From: Anaerolineae bacterium
GTDB lineage: Bacteria > Chloroflexota > Anaerolineae > Anaerolineales > Villigracilaceae
Length of the DNA: 10,200 nucleotides
Reading direction: 5' to 3'
NCBI GenBank assembly: GCA_003158885.1
Contig: PMLN01000369.1
Location: 1-10,200, forward strand
Positions 5,056 through 10,200 of this stretch are shown in pieces. Position 1 is the first letter of the stretch; every line of letters begins with the position of its first letter. Under the pieces are notes generated by a model. That model saw only the letters and a program-made list of their open reading frames with translations, searched no databases and had not been told where the DNA came from. Made by a program: the position numbers and the translations under genes.

Positions 5056-7476
5056 TTAGGGTGCGGGGCTATATAACTGGCGATAGATAGCGTAAATCTC
5101 ATAAATGCTTTGAATGTACTGGCGCGGTTCGCTGAAGCGGATCGTTTCAAGGAAAAGGTCGGGGTCATTCCCTGAAACCTGTCTCCACTGATAGGCGTTG
5201 CCCGGCCCGGCATCATAAGCGGCCAGCGCCGCATATAGATCGCCGTTGAACAAATGACGGTTGTCTGCCAGGTAATGCGCGCCAAAATTAATACTGACGT
5301 GGGGCAGGAAAAGCTGATCCGCACCGTACGTGGTCTGCAAATTGAGCGAAGAGGCGATGCTGGCGCCCGTGCTGGGAATGATCTGCATCAAGCCGATGGC
5401 GCCCGCGGTCGAGCCTGCGAAGCTCTCGTAGAGACTCTCCTGCCGTACCACGCTGAACAGGAACAATGGATCAAGGCCTTCCGCTTGCGCGGCAGGCACG
5501 ATCAGATCGTTGTAATAAAGTCCATAGCGGACATGATTGAAATAGGCGGGGGCCAATAAGGAGGATGGATTATCGGTCTTTCCGGCGAGCGTCAATACCT
5601 GCCGCGCCGCGAAGATACCGGAACGGTACAGGCCGAGGTCAAGCAGATAATTTGCCAGCCGGTAGGTCAGCACGGGATCCGCGTCGATGGCGCTGCGCAA
5701 ATCCTCGAACTCGAGGCGCGCATCGCTGAATTGGCCCAAGCCCCATAATTCGGTACCGCGCACAAAGCGCGCATCGAGGGCCAGCGAGCCGGGGCCGCTG
5801 AGATCCGTACCGGCTGGAAGATTGAAGGTCAGGCGCATCCACGAATCGGCATCCTTGCGTTCTGCGCTGAGATCAACGTTGAGATTAGTCCCCGCGGACG
5901 GCGCAAAAGGATCGCGTCCCATCAGGATATCGCGGGCGCGCAGGCTGTAATAGCCGCCGGGATCATTCCCCTGTGCCTGCTGCCAGGCGGCTTGCGCTTC
6001 GCTTGCCTGACTCAACTGCTGCTCGGTCTTTCCGATCCACAAATTGGCGCGCGCCTGGTCTTGCGCCTGGGTGGCCAGGGTCAGGCTGCGTTGGAAATCC
6101 TTGAGCGCATCGCTGAATTTGGATTCCCGGTAGCGCATGAGGCCGGCTTCGAATACGGCGGTCGGCGCCTGGTCATTGCCCGCATATTCATTGGGAACGC
6201 GTTCCCAAACCTGGGCAGCCAGTTCGAGTTGGCCATCCTGCTCGAAGATGCTGGCGGCGGTCATCAGCGCAAGCGGGGCTTGATCCGAGGCAGGCGCGGC
6301 TTTTACAAAGGCAAGCAGGGTATCCGTGGCGGCCTTCGAATCGTTGAGATCGCTCCATTGCGTATCCGCCTTTTGAGTCCAGCCATCCACCCAATGCGGG
6401 TTAGTGGAATAATGCTGAATGAAGTAGGTAAACTCAGTGACCGCATCTGGATACTTTTGCGTGGCGCGCAGGGTGAGCGCCCGGTAATAGTGCGCGCTGC
6501 CGTCATTGCCGGGATTGGCGGCAATATATCGTTCCAGCGCAGTTAAAGCCGGGCCATATTGTCCGGCGAAATAATCCGTCAGGCCGCGATCCAGGTCGTT
6601 CACGGTCACATTGGCATTGACCAGCTCCACCAGCGAAAGATAGGAATAATAAGAGACCGGATAGTTGGCAATGGCATCACGGAAGAAGCCGTAGGCCACA
6701 TCGGTTTTACTCAGAGTGAGATTGGCCTCTCCCAATAAATAATCCATCTGTGATTTCGTGTAATCATTATTGGCGCTGGACAGGATGAAACTGTAAATCG
6801 AAATGGCGGTGGCGTAATCGCCGATCTGCGTGCGCATTTGCCCGATCTTGATCTGCAAGGCAAACGCATCGTCGAGATGAGGAGCGGCCTGGGCGGCTTC
6901 ATAGGCAGTCAGCGCGTCCGCAGAATCGCCCGCCGCGCTGAGCGCATCGCCGCGCAGCGCCTGCACATACGAATCGATCACGCCGGGGCGCAGGTTCAGA
7001 TAGGTCTGATAGGCCTGGGCGGCGTTTGTATAGTCTTTCATTTGGGCATAGGTCTGGCCCTGCAAAAAACAAGACGGACCCTTTGAAAACGGCGAGTCGG
7101 GATAGCCCGAATTCAATTGCTGGAGGGTGGCCAGTACATCGGCGTCGCGGCCATCGGTATATTGAGCGCGAGCCAGCCCCCATAAGGCCGCGGCCTGGAT
7201 GGTTCGATCGCTCGAACCGGCCAGCGCGGCGCGATAATCAGCCGCGGCGTTTGCGGTATCCCCATTGAACAAGGCTTTATCTGCATTTTCGATCCGCACA
7301 CTGGGGATCGGTGTGTAGGTGGGCGCTGGAGTGGGGAATAATGTCGCAGTGGGTGTGACGCTGGGCGTGGCGGTAACCATACCGGGCAAAATGGACGGGA
7401 TATTCGATGAGAACGTACAGGCCAAAATGGTGATGATGACTGCGAGGCCAAGCAGCATACGTGCAATTCGTTTCAT
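5056..7476 (-). CDS. Lipoprotein lytic transglycosylase (Slt70-like, GH23)
   Basis: An 806-residue envelope protein. The first 20 residues are a lipoprotein signal peptide ending in the lipobox ILAC (Cys20). A Pro/Thr-rich spacer follows (about 30-60), then a long alpha-helical region with TPR-like repeats (about 65-560), matching the superhelical part of soluble lytic transglycosylases. The catalytic SLT domain covers about 660-800. It has VVRQESLYES with catalytic Glu680, GAIGLMQIIPST (695-698 is GLMQ), LAAYDAGPGNAYQW and ETIRFSEPRQYIQSIYEIY. This enzyme class cleaves the MurNAc-GlcNAc bond of peptidoglycan, forming 1,6-anhydro-MurNAc. The usual AYNAG motif is AYDAG here. AGGA (7485-7482) lies five bases before the ATG. 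It is divergent from the baseplate-J-like gene, and no clear terminator is seen after the stop. Confidence 0.93.
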   Translation of the reverse strand: MKRIARMLLGLAVIITILACTFSSNIPSILPGMVTATPSVTPTATLFPTPAPTYTPIPSVRIENADKALFNGDTANAAADYRAALAGSSDRTIQAAALWGLARAQYTDGRDADVLATLQQLNSGYPDSPFSKGPSCFLQGQTYAQMKDYTNAAQAYQTYLNLRPGVIDSYVQALRGDALSAAGDSADALTAYEAAQAAPHLDDAFALQIKIGQMRTQIGDYATAISIYSFILSSANNDYTKSQMDYLLGEANLTLSKTDVAYGFFRDAIANYPVSYYSYLSLVELVNANVTVNDLDRGLTDYFAGQYGPALTALERYIAANPGNDGSAHYYRALTLRATQKYPDAVTEFTYFIQHYSTNPHWVDGWTQKADTQWSDLNDSKAATDTLLAFVKAAPASDQAPLALMTAASIFEQDGQLELAAQVWERVPNEYAGNDQAPTAVFEAGLMRYRESKFSDALKDFQRSLTLATQAQDQARANLWIGKTEQQLSQASEAQAAWQQAQGNDPGGYYSLRARDILMGRDPFAPSAGTNLNVDLSAERKDADSWMRLTFNLPAGTDLSGPGSLALDARFVRGTELWGLGQFSDARLEFEDLRSAIDADPVLTYRLANYLLDLGLYRSGIFAARQVLTLAGKTDNPSSLLAPAYFNHVRYGLYYNDLIVPAAQAEGLDPLFLFSVVRQESLYESFAGSTAGAIGLMQIIPSTGASIASSLNLQTTYGADQLFLPHVSINFGAHYLADNRHLFNGDLYAALAAYDAGPGNAYQWRQVSGNDPDLFLETIRFSEPRQYIQSIYEIYAIYRQLYSPAP

Positions 7477-7515
7477 TGTGTTCCTAAACTAATTTTGTGG
7501 GTTTGAATCGTTCAC

Positions 7516-7615
7516 CACAAAGTGTTCACCACAGAGAGCACAGAGTTTTTTTATTTTTCTCTGCCTATACTGGGCCGCGGACACAAGTGTGAACTTTGTG
7601 ATCTCTCTGTGGTGA
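7516..7615. repeat. Intergenic inverted repeats of CACAAAG / CACCACAGAGAG type
   Basis: CACAAAG (7516-7522) pairs with CTTTGTG (7594-7600), and CACCACAGAGAG (7527-7538) pairs perfectly with CTCTCTGTGGTG (7603-7614), extendable by one base. The two pairs interleave rather than nest, so they cannot form one simple hairpin. They are better seen as copies of a repeat word in opposite orientation. A T-rich run (about 7546-7559) follows the left arms. The element fills the promoter region between the divergent transglycosylase gene and the baseplate-J-like gene. Confidence 0.6.
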
Positions 7616-7685
7616 GAAATGGGTCGGTCCAAGCTTTTATCGGTTCTCCTTATACTGGTAAAGCAAAGGCATGTCAAGCATACTG

Positions 7686-7691
7686 TATAAT
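7686..7691 (+). promoter_or_regulatory. -10 box just before the baseplate-J-like gene
   Basis: A perfect TATAAT lies nine bases before the ATG at 7701. A start of transcription about seven bases downstream would leave almost no 5' leader, and no Shine-Dalgarno sequence is present before that ATG. No good -35 box is seen. An alternative in-frame ATG at 7671 has AAAGG two bases upstream but would place this TATAAT inside the coding sequence. Confidence 0.4.
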
Positions 7692-7700
7692 TGCAAATTA

Positions 7701-9197
7701 ATGAAAACGCAGATCATCACGCTCGAGTCACACGATGATTTGATTTCGGTGCGCGACCGCATGTCGTGGGCCAAATCAGCGCGTATCCTGCTGATATGGC
7801 CGAAGTTCGAACGCGTCACACTGCGGCCTGTGGATTTGCGCGTGCTTCAAAGCCATGCGCGCACCCTCGGCGCGGAACTGGGATTGGTGACCCGCATTCC
7901 AAACGTCAAACGCGATGCGCAGGGCTTCCACATCCCGGTCTTCGGGACGACCGCCGAGGCCCAGCGCGCGGCCTGGCCGTTGAAACCCCCGAGGTCTCCA
8001 AGACGCCGCAGGTCTGAAACGATTAATTTGCGCGCTTTGCGCGCCATGAAAGCACAGAGTAAAGTCGAAGAAGCCAAGTGGAGGTCGAATTTCATCGTGC
8101 GCGCGGGTTTCTTCGCGCTGGGTGTGCTGGCCGTTCTAACGGTGGCCGCTTTGTTCATCCCGCGTACCTCCATCAAGTTAACGCCCATCTCTCAAAACCA
8201 AATGGTCACCATCCCGGTCTCTGCCAACCCGGAGACCGAATCCGTTTTTATTTCCGGCAATGTGCCTGCCTATCCAACCAGCGTTCTGGTCACTGCGACG
8301 CAGAGGATGGCGATCACATCGCAAGGCGCACTGCCGAACGATAAGGCGGAGGGCATCGCCCGCTTTACGAACCTGACGCAAAAAGATCTAACGATCCCGG
8401 CCGGGACCATCGTTTATACGCCTGGCGCAAATCCGCTCAAGTTCCAAACGGTGAATCTCACGCATTTGCCGGGCGGCTCGAAAAAATTTGTGGAAGTGCT
8501 GATCGCGGCGGTGGAGGCGGGCGCATCCGGGGATGTGGCGGCGGGCGCCATCCAGGCCATCGAAGGGAGCCTGGCGCTCTCTGCTTCCGTCACCAATCCC
8601 AACCCGACCACGGGCGGCACGGACCTGACTGCGACGGAGGCATTGGACGCGGATCGTCAGCATTTGCATGATACGGTGACGGCGGCATTGGCGCAGCAGG
8701 CCCAGCAGGAAATCGGCGCCTCGCTGGGTGCGCATGATCTGCTTTTAATTAACACCTTAAAAGCAGGCGCGCCCGCGCAGGAGATTTATGATCCGCCCGC
8801 CGGACAGCCGGGCAACACATTGAAACTGACCATGAGTGTCAATTACAGCGCGCAATATGTGAAAGCGGACGATTTGACCCGCCTGGCCCAAAGCGTGTTG
8901 GATGCCTCCATACCGTCAGGTTTTATTCCCAAACCGGATACGCTGCAATTCAGCCCAACGGAAGCCTATACGATAGACGCATCCGGCTCGACGCATTTCG
9001 CCATGCAGACCCAGCGCGTTTTACTCCGGCAGATTCAACCCCAGCAAGCGATCTTTTTGGTGCGCGGACTCTCACCCAGCCAGGCAAAACAAGTCTTGCA
9101 GTCGAACCTGCCATTGGCTGCGCCGCCCGAAATTCAAACCAACCCACCCTGGTGGCCATGGCTGCCGTTGATACCGTTTCGGATTGATGTGCAATGA
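7701..9197 (+). CDS. Membrane-anchored baseplate-J/gp47-like protein, function unknown
   Basis: A 498-residue protein in three parts. Residues 1-92 form a compact alpha/beta domain, beginning MKTQIITLESHDDLISVRDR, with RILLIWP and LGLVTR strands, in the cytoplasm. A basic linker (100-130) precedes one membrane helix (about 131-153), leaving about 345 residues outside. The outer part (FTNLTQKDLTIPAGTIVYT, then VEVLIAAVEAGASGDVAAGAI, then the ADRQHLHDTVTAALAQQAQQ helix) resembles the baseplate J/gp47 fold of contractile tails. The C-terminus is Pro/Trp rich. I prefer the ATG at 7701 over 7671 because the recognisable domain starts there. No other tail genes are present, so a phage tail role is unlikely. 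An envelope role is suggested by the divergent transglycosylase and downstream mltG. The domain assignment is from remembered family resemblance. Confidence 0.7.
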   Translation: MKTQIITLESHDDLISVRDRMSWAKSARILLIWPKFERVTLRPVDLRVLQSHARTLGAELGLVTRIPNVKRDAQGFHIPVFGTTAEAQRAAWPLKPPRSPRRRRSETINLRALRAMKAQSKVEEAKWRSNFIVRAGFFALGVLAVLTVAALFIPRTSIKLTPISQNQMVTIPVSANPETESVFISGNVPAYPTSVLVTATQRMAITSQGALPNDKAEGIARFTNLTQKDLTIPAGTIVYTPGANPLKFQTVNLTHLPGGSKKFVEVLIAAVEAGASGDVAAGAIQAIEGSLALSASVTNPNPTTGGTDLTATEALDADRQHLHDTVTAALAQQAQQEIGASLGAHDLLLINTLKAGAPAQEIYDPPAGQPGNTLKLTMSVNYSAQYVKADDLTRLAQSVLDASIPSGFIPKPDTLQFSPTEAYTIDASGSTHFAMQTQRVLLRQIQPQQAIFLVRGLSPSQAKQVLQSNLPLAAPPEIQTNPPWWPWLPLIPFRIDVQ

Positions 9198-9215
9198 GTA
9201 ATTTCTTAAACACGA

Positions 9216-9295
9216 CCCCCAAAGTACGGGGGCAAGCGGACACAAAGTTCACGAAGGAGGGCCGTTTTTTCTTGGTGCCCTTAGTACTCTTTGTG
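9216..9295. repeat. Intergenic hairpins between the baseplate-J-like gene and ruvX
   Basis: CCCCC (9216-9220) can pair with GGGGG (9228-9232). CACAAAG (9241-9247) pairs with CTTTGTG (9289-9295) around an inner GGGC/GCCC stem (9259-9262, 9277-9280) whose loop contains TTTTTT (9265-9270). The CACAAAG/CTTTGTG words are the same as in the 7516-7615 gap. No stem is directly followed by a T run, so it is a poor terminator, and the ruvX promoter may lie here. Confidence 0.45.
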
Positions 9296-9314
9296 GTTAA
9301 TGTTTCGAGGAAGT

Positions 9315-9740
9315 ATGCGCATCCTGGCGGTTGACCACGGTGAAAAACGAATCGGGCTGGCGATTTCCGATTCGACAGGCACGATTGCGAATCCTTTAAA
9401 AGTGATCCAACATGTTTCCCGGGTCATCGACGCGGCGCAGGTGGCTGGGATCGCCGGAGAGAATCAGGTCGAGTTGATCGTCATCGGTCAATCGTTTGAC
9501 GAAGAAGGACAACCCAACCTGGCAGGCAGGCGCGCGGCGCGCTTTGGCGAGGCGCTCAAAACCCAAACTCAAATCCCGATCCTCATGTGGGACGAATCGT
9601 TCAGCACCCAGTCCGCGCGGGCGGCACGCCTCGAGATGGGCGTCTCGCGGAAAAAACGCGCCGGTCATCTCGACGAATTGGCGGCGACGATCATCCTGCA
9701 GTCGTATCTTGAAACAAAAATCGTAAATCGTAAATCGTAG
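9315..9740 (+). CDS. ruvX: RuvX (YqgF family) putative pre-16S rRNA nuclease / Holliday junction resolvase
   Basis: A 141-residue protein of the YqgF/RuvX RNase H-fold family. Family members are implicated in 5'-end processing of 16S rRNA and have Holliday-junction-type nuclease activity in some bacteria. Motifs: ILAVDHGEKRIGLAISD with Asp7; VIGQSFDEEGQPN (the usual VGLPxNxDG block); LMWDESFSTQSA with Asp93/Glu94; and HLDELAATIILQSYL with Asp120. The family length is normal. I use the ATG at 9315, with AGG at 9308-9310 and the conserved start MRILAVD. The upstream in-frame ATGs belong to the repeat-containing gap. The C-terminus (KIVNRKS) and stop codon are encoded by a 7-bp triple repeat. 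It is eight bases from mltG, so probably co-transcribed. Confidence 0.93.
   Translation: MRILAVDHGEKRIGLAISDSTGTIANPLKVIQHVSRVIDAAQVAGIAGENQVELIVIGQSFDEEGQPNLAGRRAARFGEALKTQTQIPILMWDESFSTQSARAARLEMGVSRKKRAGHLDELAATIILQSYLETKIVNRKS
9720..9740 (+). repeat. Three 7-bp tandem repeats at the ruvX 3' end
   Basis: ATCGTAA (9720-9726), ATCGTAA (9727-9733) and ATCGTAG (9734-9740) follow each other and end exactly with the ruvX stop. They encode the last residues IVNRKS, beyond the conserved domain. Slippage here would change only the C-terminal tail. Confidence 0.85.
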
Positions 9741-9748
9741 ATTCCCTC

Positions 9749-10200
9749 ATGCGCCGTTTTGTTCCATATTCTGCTGCAGCTTTAATATTGCTCTGCTTCG
9801 TCTTTTTTGTTTTTATTTTTCCCTCCCAGACCGCGCGGACATACGGCTCGCCTTCCGAACGGCTTTCGTTCCTTCAAAGGTTTCAATATTCCGCGAAACT
9901 GGCCTGGGATGACGGGCTGTTGACCAAGCCGCTCGATCCGAACGCCTCCGGGCAATCGTTCACGGTTCAGCCGGGCGAGACAGCCGAGTCCGTTGCAGAG
10001 CGCCTGCAGCAGGGCGGCCTGATCCGCGACGCAGGCATGTTCCGCGATTACCTGATCTACAGTGGTCTGGATACATCCATCCAAGCCGGACAATATGATG
10101 ATCTCAGCCCGGCCATGTCCATAGTGGATATCGCGCGCAAATTGCAAAACGCGGCGCCCACCCAGGTGACCTTTGTGGTTTTGCCCGGCTGGCGGATGGA
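9749..10200 (+). CDS. mltG: MltG (YceG-like) endolytic murein transglycosylase, N-terminal part
   Basis: The first 150 codons of a gene that runs off the right edge. Residues about 5-24 are a membrane anchor rich in Leu and Phe (AAALILLCFVFFVFIF). After a linker, QSFTVQPGETAESVAERLQQ, GGLIRDAGMFRDYLIYSGLD and IQAGQYDDLSPAMSIVDIAR give the LysM-like part of the YceG fold. VTFVVLPGWRM then begins the conserved 'V.I.EGWR' block just before the catalytic domain, which is outside the window. MltG cuts nascent glycan strands and sets their length. The ATG at 9749 is eight bases after ruvX with only a weak ribosome site, so translation may be coupled to ruvX. The catalytic Glu cannot be checked here. 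Confidence 0.9.
   Translation, partial: MRRFVPYSAAALILLCFVFFVFIFPSQTARTYGSPSERLSFLQRFQYSAKLAWDDGLLTKPLDPNASGQSFTVQPGETAESVAERLQQGGLIRDAGMFRDYLIYSGLDTSIQAGQYDDLSPAMSIVDIARKLQNAAPTQVTFVVLPGWRM

Noticed and set aside
5992..6546. 184-residue plus-strand frame
   Set aside because: It is antisense to the helical-repeat region of the transglycosylase and is explained by that gene's codon bias.
7701..9197. Prophage or contractile injection system
   Set aside because: Only one baseplate-J-like domain is present, and it is on a membrane anchor. No other structural, lysis or integrase genes occur in the window.

Overview
The window looks like ordinary chromosome of a bacterium of moderate GC, most likely a Chloroflexota of the class Anaerolineae. 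That placement is an inference. It rests on the gene families (a membrane-anchored baseplate-J-like protein, then RuvX, then MltG; a lipoprotein lytic transglycosylase with a long repeat region; secreted NHL/DNRLRE proteins) and on the many short palindromic repeats between genes. There are no RNA genes, CRISPR arrays or intact insertion sequences.

Left part (1-1275). A protein C-terminus (2-160) enters from the left. It ends inside a purine-rich repeat tract, followed by a 9-bp tandem repeat and two small hairpins. Next is a patch of genomic debris: a minus-strand C-terminal remnant of unknown origin abutting a 62-bp copy of an internal piece of the yggS gene that lies about 960 bp downstream. 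A minus-strand toxin-antitoxin pair follows (DUF2281-type antitoxin, then a PIN-domain VapC toxin, coupled by TAATG). Its promoter region is shared with yggS and holds a perfect 12-bp inverted repeat plus a third half-site, so it is a good operator candidate.

yggS-yggT-yggU operon (1276-2596, plus strand). These are a PLP-homeostasis protein, a small YggT membrane protein and a DUF167/YggU protein. They are tightly packed, in the same order as in Escherichia coli. A strong hairpin at 2707-2733 ends the operon and also serves the convergent gene.

Surface and envelope section (2755-7476, minus strand). The first gene encodes a secreted protein with a six-bladed NHL beta-propeller and a C-terminal DNRLRE-type domain. 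A non-coding gap follows, carrying a nested, MITE-like inverted repeat. The second gene encodes an 806-residue lipoprotein lytic transglycosylase: lipobox, Pro/Thr linker, helical repeats and a GH23 (SLT) domain.

Right part (7701-10200, plus strand). Divergent from the transglycosylase are a one-pass membrane protein with a baseplate-J/gp47-like extracellular region, then ruvX, then the start of mltG, which runs off the edge. The divergent pair plus mltG put three envelope proteins, two of them peptidoglycan-cleaving transglycosylases, around one unexplained protein. That unexplained protein is the most interesting candidate in the window. Diverged repeats built from CACAAAG/CTTTGTG and CCACAGA/TCTGTGG words occupy three of the intergenic gaps.
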